From: Bigelowiella natans CCMP2755
Taxonomy: Eukaryota > Cercozoa > Chlorarachniophyceae
Direction of reading: 5' to 3'
Assembly: GCA_000320545.1 (NCBI GenBank)
Contig: ADNK01001857.1
Span: forward strand, 35,001-85,706
DNA: 50,706 bases
Position numbers and translations under genes: made by a program. Positions 12,967 through 23,969 of the stretch are shown piece by piece. The notes beneath the pieces are model-generated. The model searched no databases, was not told the origin of the DNA, and worked only from the letters and a program-made list of their open reading frames with translations. Position 1 is the stretch's first letter; every line of letters starts with the position of its first letter.

Positions 12967-13565
12967 GGGGGAAGGGGGGTATGAGAGAGGATGTGAGAGA
13001 GAACATCAAATGATGATATAGTGACCTGCAGTGAAAAGCAAGCCACCATACTCATTTTAAATCCAATAGTGTCAGCTAAAGCTCCATAGAACAATCGTCC
13101 TGCTCCGTTAACAACTAGGGTAATACTGCCGATTATGGTCAAAGTGCGGTCAGTGAATCCGTGCTGATTTCCATATGTCTTGTAAGTTCCAATCACCAAA
13201 ATGCCAGCCTAAGAACATACAACATTTATCAATACAATGTATAATAATCAAACTCCTGTATTATACAATGTGTAAGTTACAGATGAAGATTTTGAATTTC
13301 CTTGGGCTACTACAACTACAACAACACCATTGCTGCTATTGCTTAGTATTAATTTTAGATACTAATATTCCCAGATACAGTGTGGTAGTGTACCATTGTC
13401 GTGGCAGTCATCATAGCCCATAAAAGATATCCTCTTCCATCACAGAGAAAACCAGCAAGATCAACATCTTTGGACAGAGAAGGGTGCGGTTTCTGACGAC
13501 GGCAACAAGTACGATGTAAATATCATCAATCATCTTTTGTAAAGGTGTGCGCCCATCATCATCAC

Positions 13566-13598
<33 letters not shown>

Positions 13599-13633
13599 TT
13601 TTGCTTTCGCTGCGTCGTATGATACCACCACCG

Positions 13634-13667
<34 letters not shown>

Positions 13668-15073
13668 CGGCTTGATAGGTGTCCTCTCTTCCAAATCTTG
13701 AGATTTTGACTCCGAGGCGTGAAGCTATATAACAAGGAGGAATAGCGACGACGACAAGGGATATGCAGGAAGCAATTGAGATCAAAGGAGGTGCGGGGCA
13801 CACACAAGTTGTTCTTACTAACAACAACAGCATGGTGTCATCTTTCGAGCAAACGCCCATTTTAGCTAATGATATTGAATTACAAGTTGCAGCTCCTCCT
13901 CTGTAGGATCTCTAAGAAGAAGAGCACTGAGGGTAATCATCACGAAATATGCTGCTCCCAATACCTACATTATTGACGTATCACTGTTGTGAGAAAATGG
14001 GGGAGAAGAGACAGACAACATGGGATTCATGCTGCTGTTTCAGAAGCACTAGTAGGTAGCTTACCATGAACATTAATGGAACTCGATCAGCAACATCTTC
14101 GTCAAAAAATGGATCAGGTTGCTTGTTTTCAGGGTTACAAATGTATGCTCCAAGCACATTGAAGAATGCCCCCCCCAATCCAAATCCTGCTACGACAATT
14201 CCCGAGATTACACCTGTTTGAACATACAACAATGTTCATGGTTGAACTGTCGTGTGTAGTAGTAGTAACTAACTAACTACTCTGTGTTTTCATCACCTTT
14301 TCGGTCAGGAAGCCATTTCATCCCACAGGTGATAGGATTCATGTATACAATTCCCATACCAACACCAAATGTGAAGGCGTATGTAATCAACTGTATATCA
14401 ATATGAATATAATATGAATGGATGATATGAGTGGATTATTTTAATGAATGATTACCAATTGTCTTATGGTCGTCGCATAGGCTGAAAATGCTACACCCGC
14501 AGCAAAAATCACGCCTCCGATTAGTGCCGTGATTCGAGGGCCAATCTTCTTTTCGATCATCCCACTTACAGGCATTGCCATTGCTTGCGCAGCCTATTGA
14601 TTATTTTGTCAATCGAACGATTTTTCATTGAACTTATAACTTAGAAAAAGAAGTCCTTTGTACCGGGGTGAGCATAAATACTATAATGGTGTCGCTATAC
14701 TGCAGAGTCGGGTCGAACTTGCGGAGGTAAGACGTGATATACGGCGTGAGTGCACCCCAGCAATACTGAATAATATCATGATGGAGTTGAGGAAATTGTA
14801 GAGGTAGTACTCAATATTTGAACACTTGATAACTTACTTATAAAAAAATGTTTAATTAATTAATTCATACCAGAGTCCCCAGGCAGAGGTGCATAAAAAA
14901 CCTATCGTCGATCACCACAGGGGGGTATTATGATTCGAAGCCGTATGATATGATGATTATTGTAATGACAATGGCGATGACGATTATAAGTTATGTAATG
15001 ATAATGAACTTCTAAGACAAAAGCTAAGTTACCCCGAGAGAGCCACCACCCATCCGTAATTAAATACTGCCAT
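11934..15073 (-). CDS. Major facilitator carrier, oxalate/formate- or monocarboxylate-type (OFA-like)
   Basis: Thirteen exons (minus): 15073-15033, 14901-14871, 14765-14664, 14593-14456, 14390-14297, 14213-14065, 13964-13884, 13724-13668, 13492-13394, 13208-13026, 12721-12637, 12471-12352 and 12037-11934. All phases close, giving 427 residues, the normal MFS size. It begins MAVFNYGWVVALSGFFMHLC and shows GALTPYITSYL, SGMIEKKIGPR (the loop 2-3 signature area), GVGMGIVYMNP, GIVVAGFGLGGAFFN, NGAGRLFYGALADTIGFK (the repeated motif in the second half) and ANFPLYPTATAEIFGTKYVG. This matches OFA-family exchangers of small carboxylates across a membrane; the substrate cannot be told. The TAG stop is embedded in a (TAG)n microsatellite. 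The central loop intron (13667-13493) starts GTAGTAGTAG and also contains (GAT)n. Read through, that intron gives an apparent Ser/Asp run which is not coding in this model. Confidence 0.9.
12907..12962. repeat. (AC)n(AG)n compound microsatellite in MFS intron
   Basis: An (AC) run passes directly into a (GA) run followed by a G-rich stretch. It lies in the intron between exons 13208-13026 and 12721-12637 of the minus-strand carrier gene. Confidence 0.9.
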
Positions 15074-15119
15074 AGTAGTTCGTTAGCCGAGTAGACCTTC
15101 CTAACACACGATCGAGAAA

Positions 15120-15950
15120 GACTGCTCAGTGGTAATCACTACTTTTCTTTACCAAAGCAACCAAATTGTGAGAACAAGGGTGGCGACGGTAAAAATAAAA
15201 ATTTTCAGGAAAAATGAGAAAAGGCGGGGGGGGGGGGGGGGGTCCTACCTCTCTACGCAGAGTTTATTCTCAGTATGTGTATTTTCCCGTCAGGAGGGTA
15301 TTATGATGGTGGGTCTGTCTGCAGGCCGTTGCTCGGCAATCAACGATTAAATTGGAGAAATAAGATAAAAATACATGCCATTTTTAAAATGCTAATGTTA
15401 AGACTAGTATTTATCCCCAAATCACCCCAATCCGAAGGAAAGCAATGCAAAGGTGAGTGTGGTCGAGAGCAGAAGGCAAAAATCGTAGTTAACGGCCTAA
15501 AATAAATTGCATTGTTTTTGGATGTGGAAGTCGTAATGTCTGAACCGACTCCAAAAAAAAAAAAAAGAAGAAGCGGTTGCAGCAAAAAAAATAGTCAGGT
15601 GGGGTACTGGGAAACTACTAGTAGACAACTATTTTCTACGACTGTGCACAACAACAAACAGAACACATAGATCAGCATAGAAGATGGATGGTCGAAGAAC
15701 ATCTGAGGAAGAAGTTCCTGGATCTACTACTACTACGTACTCGAACGACGAACTTTAAGACAAGAGAATTAGCAGTAGATCTAATATCTTGCATGATCTA
15801 GTGTGAGCGACAATGGGTTAAGTATTGTCGCACGTATCATCACTCTGGTCAATCTACGGTTGGTTTCACTGCGTTATTTGTTATAGTTATACGACGACGA
15901 CTTCTCCTGTTATATATTACTATCTGCTTACTGCTACGAGCACGACAACC
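15120..15950. other. Intergenic region with 17-base G tract
   Basis: No gene recognised. This lies upstream of the MFS start (15073, minus), so the first part is its likely promoter. A run of 17 G occupies 15226-15242, and an A-rich tract lies at about 15552-15566. Scattered short open frames lack codon or family support. Confidence 0.45.
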
Positions 15951-16017
15951 ACCACCAGATTATTCTTTTGATATTAGATCATTACGAGATCCAGGATCAT
16001 CGCTGCAGCATTGCACA

Positions 16018-16396
16018 ATGCAACACCTATCTTCTATAGAGATAAAGCAGAAAGCAGAACAACCCCTGTCTGCGATGGAGATCAAGCAGAAAGCAGAACA
16101 TAAGGGAGTCGTTGATATCGTGAAGGTATTGATTGCCCGTTTACAGATCCTCCCAGCACGCAGTCCATCTAACATATGTTTTGAAACAGAAAATCAAGGG
16201 AAAATTTCCCGGAGTACTTCCAGTCGAGGAGGCGCTGAAAGTCACCCAACAGTTATTTCAAAAGCACGGATTCACACCAAAGGTTGTGGAGTGGACAAAT
16301 ATGTTAAAAATGATCTTTATTATTAAAGCCTTTATCACTCTTTTGCAAATTGTCAGTCTTGTCTTCTGGCTGCTTCCACGTGTTCCGACGAAATAA
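16018..16396 (+). CDS. Small predicted protein with duplicated 13-residue repeat and hydrophobic tail
   Basis: Two exons (16018-16125 and 16190-16396) join in phase to give about 104 residues. The N-terminal part repeats a 39-bp in-frame unit (EIKQKAEQPLSAM then EIKQKAEHKG). The middle (KIKGKFPGVLPVEEALKVTQ) looks helical. The C terminus (MIFIIKAFITLLQIVSLVFW) could be a membrane tail anchor ending VPTK. No family was recognised. The last part overlaps an open frame on the opposite strand (16304-16531) that also looks coding-like, and a second intron at the weak GTTGTG after 16282 is possible. The C-terminal half is therefore uncertain. Confidence 0.4.
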
Positions 16397-16630
16397 ATCG
16401 AGTTGTGGATCGATTTTCAGACGTATGGGTATATTATCATCCATACCGAATTCTCTAATGGTTTTATCTTCAATGAAAAGAAGTATGCTCAATGCCTGCT
16501 TTTCGCATTTTGCACGTGCCACGCTGAACAAATTTAGGGAGAGTGTTTCAATCTCGGAGGCCTCGCAGGGCTACCGTTCACAGGAAAATCAGGATTTAAT
16601 GCACTAAGCCATCACATTCCGGTCAAATAA

Positions 16631-16665
<35 letters not shown>

Positions 16666-16964
16666 TTGAGTGTCATTTACGGATATAACTAGGATAATGG
16701 GCAGCTTCTAATTTTATTTGCCCCTCACATTGGAGTAACCAAGACGGTCAGTGATGACTGAATCGAAATTACTGCTGACTGAACACCGTCGTTGATTTAC
16801 AAGAAGCTTATCCCTATTATTTCAAAAAGGGAGAAGTTGGAATGATAATGCGTCGAGGCATGAAAGAAAGCACAACAGCTTGCGGGTATCGAAAGATTTT
16901 CATCGTCACCATTTTTTTTATGTTAAAAGAACAAACTAAGTTATGATTACAATGCAGTTCGTGT

Positions 16965-17675
16965 ATGGCTGCCTATGAAGCTGCAATTTCAAGATCAGTA
17001 ATAACAAAGGATGATCCTGGTAAGAGGGAGATACAAAATAGAATTGAACAGAATGTACATCATATACTAATACTATCTTTCGCTTAGATGAGCTAATCGG
17101 CGACAGGCAGCAAACTATTATAAACAAAATAGTCAAATCCTTCTTGCCCAGAATCGAGAAGGTTAATAGGGTTACACTGTGTGAATGAAGAGAACATGTC
17201 ATGTATGTGATGTTTTATGATTTAAATGTAGGAGAGGGAGGACGCTCTGGTGTGTGTTGCAAATATGATGTACGAGACAATTAAAAAAGAAATCTTAAAG
17301 ATTATTCCAAACGACTTCAAGGTAAATGTTCTTTCTCAAGATCATTGAAGATACTCATCATCATTTTTTACTGCCGTTATTGTTGTTTTCAGTATTCGGT
17401 CGGTCTCATCGGAGGAATTCATGTAAACACGGATCATGGAGATAATGAAAATACTACATCAGATTTTTTCGTAATTAAAGACCTCATGCTTCGAAAAGGA
17501 TCATCGGTAAGTGTGAAGTAATATCAATCAAAATGAAAGATTATGATGATGATGAGGATATGCATGTAAGTTTTAATCCTTGTTAAAACCTCAGAAGTCC
17601 CCGAGGTTTCGAGAACTGGGAACATATATAGAGACACATATAAAGGATACTTACGACGCCAGTGATCGAAACTAA
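16965..17675 (+). CDS. Conserved-looking small protein of unknown function
   Basis: Five exons: 16965-17019, 17088-17161, 17232-17321, 17393-17506 and 17595-17675. All have good GT-AG signals and closing phases, giving 137 residues. The protein begins MAAYEAAISRSVITKDDP and continues with two probable helices (QQTIINKIVKSFLPRIEKER and NMMYETIKKEILKIIPNDF). A beta-like segment (YSVGLIGGIHVNTD), an acidic/polar loop and a helical end (FRELGTYIETHIKDTYDASD) follow. No signal peptide or membrane segment is seen, so it is probably cytosolic. I do not recognise the family. The spacing after the 16018-16396 model is about 570 bp and includes an (AT)n tract at about 16630-16662; the two could belong to one transcript. 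Confidence 0.6.
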
Positions 17676-19335
17676 ATCGTCGTCGTCATGAAAAGGGGAT
17701 CGTCGTGCATTTCACGATGAAAAGAAATGTAGTTCTTTCAATTACATTTTAGCCTTTTCTATCTACTTTATGGGCACAATTAATGCAAATCTTGTGATAA
17801 CAATTTTAATAATTGAATTAGTAGATATTCTAAACTAAATCAATTCAGAATATAATTATTTGAGGCTAGATATTGGATGTAAACTCACTATGAGAATGGT
17901 GAAAAATGTAATTCATACTTATTTATTCTTTAACGTAAATTTTAATTCATGTAAATATAAACTCTAAAAATCGCACGATATGTCAAATTGTGTCGGTGGT
18001 CTCTCGTATCCCATTCTTTACTTTGGAAACTTTTTCTCTCACAAATACGATTTCTAACTGCAATGCTGCTGCATTTTTCTATAAGGTGATTATACTTAGC
18101 AGGCTAGTCTTTCAATTCATCTCGCCATTGTCTTTGTTGGTTAATATTGTTGCTGAGCGACGTGTTAATCCAACACTAATTAATGCTACCTCACTGCCAC
18201 GAAGTTCGACTACTTCGATTTAGCTATTCCATGTGTCGCATTAAACGTAATTAATCGGAGTAACACAGCGTCTGGCAAGCAACACGCCACCATTCGATAA
18301 AACTGCTCATGTGCGCAAATATCGATGCTTTTATGTGCCATGCATTATGCCTAGCTATTAGTTCGTTCTGCAAGAACATACGTGGCTTACAAGGCTGCAC
18401 GTATGTATGTAGCCATCTTAACACTACACATTCTCGCATGCCTGGGGAACATGGGAACATATAATGATCTCACGTTTGAGGCACGCATCCCGTACGACAT
18501 TCTCATGAAGTTTTTAGCATTATCACTATCTACCTCACATCTTTCCACACCTACAACAAAGCCGATAGTAGCCAGATATGCTTTCCTTTACTTGAAGTAA
18601 AGCGCGAAACATGGTAACTGTGCAAGGTCTGATACGCTTTTATTCGGCCTACTTCAAGCAATGCTAGTAATAAGCTAGTATTCTATACTAACCAATTAGC
18701 ATGGTCATTGAAAACAAATCGATAGACTAATAATGAATATTGCGTGAGATACACGGAGTAATATACACATTGTACGGCATCAATTCTACAAAGGGCTATA
18801 ATGACTTGGTTGAGCAGCCGTTCAGAGCTCACTCACTCTTCTCCCTTAGCTACAGTCAGAATTATGATTTTGGCGACGCTGGTGAAACGGTAGCAGCATG
18901 TTTCCTCACGAATCTATCCAGTGGAGGTTGAAGGAACTCTAGAAGAAGTCTAACAATGATTGCAATTTCATTGCATGAGGTGTTCAGAATCTTCGTATTA
19001 CATCACAAACAGATCACTGATTCTTTAACTAAGATCCATTTCAAGCACAGGCCAAGAGGAGGAGTATTTAAGTAATGATCTTGATGTCACGTTTATTCCC
19101 CAAGAAAACAAGCAGAAAAGCTGTGTTGCTACTTCTACTAGTAGTACCTCCACGTCTGCATATCATTAGCCTCAGGAGCTTCTGAGTATCCCCCAAGTTT
19201 CAAATTTGACCACCTTCGGCAAAGATTCTATGCTCAATTGAAGGTCATCAATCAAAACAACGAACGCTGAGATAAAGTCGTCTACTTCTAATATGGTGCT
19301 TTCACTTCGCTCTCGTATATTTTAGGGTAGTACTA
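17676..19335. other. AT-rich intergenic region, no gene recognised
   Basis: From about 17750 to 18000 the sequence is AT-rich and repeat-free. Open frames at 18382-18600 and 18740-18931 lack splice or family support. Nothing here could be assigned. Confidence 0.4.
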
Positions 19336-19457
19336 CTACCTTTTGTTTCGCTGTTGTGAAGTAATATTCTTCCATTCATCTTGATGAAGAATAACATTGT
19401 CCACAAACTCTACCTGCACCACACATAGAGAACTATAAATGTCTAATGTTATGGATG

Positions 19458-19534
<77 letters not shown>

Positions 19535-19763
19535 TGCTGCACAATCATACTTCAGGTCCTTCCATGTAATGAAATGTAATGGAGTTTGCAGAACAGCAAT
19601 CACGACCCTGGTGATTTCAACAACAAAACACACACACACACACACACGCACAGTCGATGTCTGTGTATCTGTATATCTCGCCCTCATACATACACATATA
19701 CATAAAGTTAGTATGAGTGCGTCATCATCCTCATTTAGCACCTATACATACTATATATACTAC

Positions 19764-19807
<44 letters not shown>

Positions 19808-20440
19808 CATATATTGATATGCATGTATATCGTAGAAATACTACTAGCAACGCACTAATACTAACCTTATGTATAGGTTCATTGATGAGGGCGGAATATT
19901 CAGATACCCAACCATCGACTGTGCCTTTCACTGTGCGTGTGGGATTGTAGATATGGAATCTTTGTCTTTGAAAAAGAAGGAGAAGAAGAAGAGGAAGATG
20001 AGGAGAGAAGAGGAAGAACAACCACAAGAAGAAGAAAACGAAGGAAGAGGAGGAGGAGGAGGAGAAAAAGAGCAGAAGCAGCAACAAGATAGAGAAAAGA
20101 TATTATCATCCATAAAGCGCCCAGCATTTGCAGTCTTCATTATCATATCAACAATCATCATCATCAAGAGTAGTCTACTCGCTGCTCACGAAATCCATGA
20201 TTACCTTCCAAGGTTATCGGTAGATTTGTTAGCCTCCATTCCTTCACACCAACAATGATGAGGATGATGATGATGATGGCGACGATATAGTACAAGAGGA
20301 CAAGGAGAAGAAGAAGAAGAATACGGTGATAAATTGAAATTAAAAACAACGACAGTGAAAATGTAGTAAAAGTTACAGAACCTGCTGAAAGGAAGCATGT
20401 TGTTACTCCAACGTCTCTAGCATTCATAAGCCATTCATTG
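19336..20440 (-). CDS. Unresolved minus-strand gene fragments
   Basis: Several minus-strand segments look coding and are bounded by splice-like signals: near 20440-20375 (NEWLMNARDVGVTTCFLSA), near 19960-19870 (YNPTRTVKGTVDGWVSEYSA) and near 19620-19553 (EITRVVIAVLQTPLHFITW), plus a possible last exon near 19416-19336 ending NKR-stop. The phase between the last two pieces does not close, so the model is incomplete. No family was recognised. The introns are dominated by (AC)n, (AT)n, (AG)n and (GAA)n repeats, which generate long repetitive open frames on the plus strand that should be ignored. Confidence 0.3.
19461..19533. repeat. (CT)n(GT)n compound microsatellite
   Basis: A (TC)n run to about 19491 is followed by (TG)n to about 19533. 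This is the same two-part layout as the (CT)n(GT)n block near 43764-43860 and, on the other strand, the (AC)n(AG)n block near 12907. Confidence 0.9.
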
Positions 20441-20449
20441 TCCTATGTA

Positions 20450-20450
20450 T

Positions 20451-20519
<69 letters not shown>

Positions 20520-20528
20520 CGTGTGTGT
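20450..20528. repeat. Compound (AC)n(AT)n(GT)n self-complementary microsatellite
   Basis: An (AC) tract from about 20450 runs into an (AT) tract (about 20468-20496) and then a (GT) tract to about 20528. Because (AC)n is the reverse complement of (GT)n and (AT)n is self-complementary, the whole block is a near-perfect inverted repeat centred near 20482. It can form a long hairpin or cruciform. Confidence 0.9.
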
Positions 20529-20829
20529 GATTTTTCAGGAAAATAAGATCTGCATCATCATCATCATCATTATTCATCATTATATTTCGAGAAATAATGT
20601 CAAGAACAATCCTGATTATCAAAATGAGCAGGCAAAAGATCGCAGCAACCTTATTTGCTTTAAGGCAGTTGTCCCAATTCTTCAAATATCTTCATGATCA
20701 CAGCATTTCAATAATACACTCTATTACCACCATACTTATCCTCGCATTAATAAGGTGTTTGGACAATGAAGCTGGTGGTCTAGATAGTGATGCTGATGAT
20801 GCTGATGCTGATGATTGACCTTTCGCATG

Positions 20830-20921
20830 CTCCACCGCTCATAACCCACCCTGCCCCCCTACATCGATCATACAACAATTGATGTTTGTGAGTGGTATCG
20901 ATGTGTAATAATAAATCCGTC

Positions 20922-20955
<34 letters not shown>

Positions 20956-21186
20956 ATCTTGTACTGTGTACGTACAGTACAGTACATCATTGATTCAAAT
21001 ACGCTGCGAGGTGCTTTGTATAGAATTGTTGGTTGCACGCATGTTCGCACACTACAGCCTTTAGATAGTGTGAATGATGATTGTATGGCACGAACCCACT
21101 CATGAACATCTCTGTGTCGCTAATACGCAACCGACGGCCCTATAGAAAGAAAGTAACGTATCAATCAATCAACCAATCTACACCGG

Positions 21187-21223
<37 letters not shown>

Positions 21224-21990
21224 GTCACAAGTCGTCAGAAATGTGATGAACGAGAGTTTGTAAGTTCCATTATATAATGATGATAGCCCTCCTATACGAA
21301 TATCTAGGCATGGATGTTGTACTCTAATGGTGTTTATTGCTGACCAGGACATGGGGGTATATCGGGTTCATTGTGCTTATGTAGGAAAGAAGATTTTCCA
21401 ACATCACGTATGTTATAGTATCAACCTGTACCATGCTTCATTCAGTGGTGAAACTTGATGATTATGATGATGATGATGGTGATGATAATGATGAAGCGTA
21501 GAAGACATATTCAATGATAATCGTTATCATTGGTGACAATATCATTAGATTTCATAAAATGAGATGCATACAATGGGTACAACGGCATACGATAAATCAT
21601 ACATACATCCACACACAAACACGACCTTAACAACCCAAGTCTTGTTCATGTCGCTTACTGAATCAATACATAGGAGAAGAAGATATGCAGCTTTATGCGA
21701 TGATACAATTTGGCACAATAGCTCTTCATAGCAGATAATTATTTCAATTACTATTCAATTGTTGCCTTATGATTCATAATCATCTCTACAAATGCTTCAT
21801 CATTTCCTTCTTCTTCATCAACATTATCATCACATTGTCATTATCGCCTTATGATTAACTAAGTATCACCTTGATCACGAATTTTGGTAAGAGCCCATGC
21901 AAATTGGGTTACAGGAACTTCGTTATCTACAGGCAGCATTTTTGACAATTAGTTTCCAAAGAATAGCATGCACACCTCCACATATACTAC
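20830..21990. other. No gene recognised
   Basis: This stretch contains (ATC)n at about 20922-20954, an (AAT)n tract at about 21188-21218 and (GAT)n-rich sequence near 21460-21495. A possible short plus-strand reading near 21345-21420 (DMGVYRVHCAYVGKKIFQ) could not be linked to other exons. Confidence 0.35.
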
Positions 21991-21994
21991 TACT

Positions 21995-22505
21995 TTAACG
22001 TCGTGGTGCACGTTTACGATTACGACAACAAGGGATTGGCTGCTCCATCATCATCTCAATGATTTGTGAATTAACCTGGGGTCCATAAATGCACATGCTT
22101 CGGTAAGGTAGTCGCATTTGCGATTGGCGTGGTCTTGTCGTCATAGTTGTAATACAAAAAAGATCAGTCACTTCGACGAGGAGTCCGACGCAAATTTCTG
22201 TCATTTTTTTACCGTTTGCTTCCCATGCTTTGTAACAATGTCCAGGATGATTCGGAAGTCTCTTTTCCCCTAAATGAGAGCGATATCATTGGATTTCTGA
22301 GTAATGAAAGTGGGTAATACTTAATTAAGTACATATTGGCACCTTGGCATCGGAAACGAGAGGTGCTTTCCCCCATGTATTCAGTACGGCCTAAGCGAAT
22401 CAAGTAGGATTCATGCATACAAACCTATCTCTGAACTTCTGCATAAATATAATACTACCTTTATCCGTTCCGGATGTCTCTCTCTGTCAACGCTTTTAGA
22501 ATATA

Positions 22506-22539
<34 letters not shown>

Positions 22540-23055
22540 AATATTATATGTTGGGAGGAGGAGGAGGAGGCATCATAACGAACAACATCAAGGTAGCACC
22601 AGTTAAAAAAGATATTTTCCACCTTGTCGGAAAAATCAGAAAAACAACTTCGATTATCTCGCGAGGTTGCTCTTCCTGTCGTAGCCAGTGTGCGGATAAA
22701 AATGATGACGATGATGATGATGATGATACTGCAGATTGCGCTGAATAATCCCAAGTCGAGAGATACATAAGAGTTGCGCAAATCCCGAAGATGGTCAGTA
22801 TGGCGAAAGCCCCCACATTCTTTCTGTTGTACATCTGCCAAGTTACATTGAAGTAGTAAAAATAGATTCGAGGAGACATGCGTGAACCATGCCTATGACA
22901 ACCTGTTTCCTGAGGTGCTGGTAACCGATGTGTAAAATGGAGTGCGGTTTTTTTTTGCCATATTTGATGAAATCGCCACCGGTGGATGCAACATCGTCTC
23001 CTGTCTGGCAGTTGCGCTGTTGTTGAGAAAGGGGATCATCATCGTCGTCTTTCAT
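21995..23055 (-). CDS. Predicted single-pass membrane protein of unknown function
   Basis: Minus-strand exons are read as 23055-22903, 22834-22730, a short exon from about 22677 (EEQPREIIEVVFLIFRQ), one near 22390-22346 (GRTEYMGESTSRFRCQ), and a last exon from about 22269 to the stop at 21995; their phases agree. The protein starts MKDDDDDPLSQQQRN, carries YGKKKPHSILHIGYQHLRKQ, then one membrane helix (NVGAFAILTIFGICATLMYL). After it come a polar domain (EKRLPNHPGHCYKAWEANGK, EICVGLLVEVTD) and a basic C terminus (CCRNRKRAPRR). The short N-terminal arm plus a single helix suggests an organelle-membrane or type II topology. No family was recognised. The second intron begins GTATCATCATC, an (ATC)n repeat directly at the donor. 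Confidence 0.55.
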
Positions 23056-23289
23056 GATGGCTACTGCTCTCCTTGCGCTTACTGTATTTATCCCTCTACG
23101 ACAAAGAAAATGGTGAAATATGTAAACATTTCCCCATCAAACTAGCACTGCGACAACCGTAGATTCTTAACTCGTATCGATACGAAAAATCGACCTTGAT
23201 CTTGTCTCTTGGCGTACTTGGCCACGGATGATGATGAATTTAGCGTTTACCGCTTAATCAACCTGCCATTTCCTGTCTACGGCAATAAA

Positions 23290-23936
23290 ATGTACACTCA
23301 TCTCTACGCCTCTCCACAAATGCGGGAAGCTATTTGCAATCTTCGATGGGACACGTGTTTTTATGTGCCAATTGCAACCGAGCGACAATCAGAAATCTAT
23401 GTCCGACTGGAAAATGACCTGCATCTTTCCTTTGCGTGCTTACCATCCGAACAATCGAAGAAGGTAGCAATGGGGAAAAGGATCAGATGGACTCAAGAGG
23501 AGGAGGCCGCTCTCGTCAGGGGGGTGAAGGATTACGGTGCTGGAAGCTGGGCCAGAATTCTATCGGCTCACAGGAAAACATTCCAGTATTACTCCACCAT
23601 GAATTCGTAGCAGCTCAGACCGATATGACATTAATTATGCTGCAACAAGGTGGATTCGATCTCAAATAATCACCTACTCCTCCATTCTTTGTTCTACTTA
23701 GTCCAGTTCGAACGGGTATTCACTTGAAGGACAAGTGGAGAAACCTGAAGAATAGAGGGTTGGTATCTGGGACAAAGTTGATCAAGCCATCTCCGAGTCT
23801 GGAAGAGGTAGACATCAGATTGTCAGCATCACAAGCAGCTTTAATCCAACTTTACACAATCTGCGACCATGGTTCAATTGTCATTCACTTAACCTTAGAA
23901 CTAAGATACAGATTTGAACGCACAATACTAAGATGA
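23290..23936 (+). CDS. Myb/SANT (telobox-like) DNA-binding protein
   Basis: Two exons (23290-23585 and 23702-23936) join in phase 2. The Myb-like domain reads MGKRIRWTQEEEAALVRGVK, then YGAGSWARILSAHRKTF, and across the intron HPVRTGIHLKDKWRNLKNRG. LKDKWRN is the third-helix signature of telobox Myb proteins (TRF/TRB-type), which bind double-stranded telomeric or related repeats in the nucleus. Its presence supports DNA binding, not a proven telomeric role. The domain sits in the C-terminal half. The N-terminal part (THLYASPQMREAICNLRWDT) is unrecognised, and the true start could be upstream of 23290 or at the ATG beginning MGKRIRW near 23470. The last exon may be longer or spliced at a GTAGAC near 23808 rather than ending at 23936. 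Confidence 0.7.
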
Positions 23937-23969
23937 ATAGAAAAATGAGTAAGAGGGCACATAAATGCC

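Noticed and set aside
13411-13860. Minus-strand frame with Ser-11 and Asp-10 runs in the MFS gene
   Set aside because: A splice model (57-bp exon at 13668-13724, donor GTAGTAG, acceptor at 13493) closes phase on both sides and removes both runs; the run-bearing frame shifts out of the next conserved exon.
16304-16531. Minus-strand open frame opposite the small plus-strand gene
   Set aside because: Its composition looks coding-like, but no upstream exon with matching phase was found and it overlaps the plus-strand model; left unassigned.
19869-20258. Plus-strand frame with Lys/Glu/Arg/Gly-rich stretch
   Set aside because: The charged stretch is a (GAA)n/(GGA)n repeat, and the flanking non-repetitive parts read better on the minus strand.
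20922-20954. Regularly spaced repeats considered as a CRISPR array
   Set aside because: These are simple (ATC)n repeats without spacers, and the DNA is eukaryotic.
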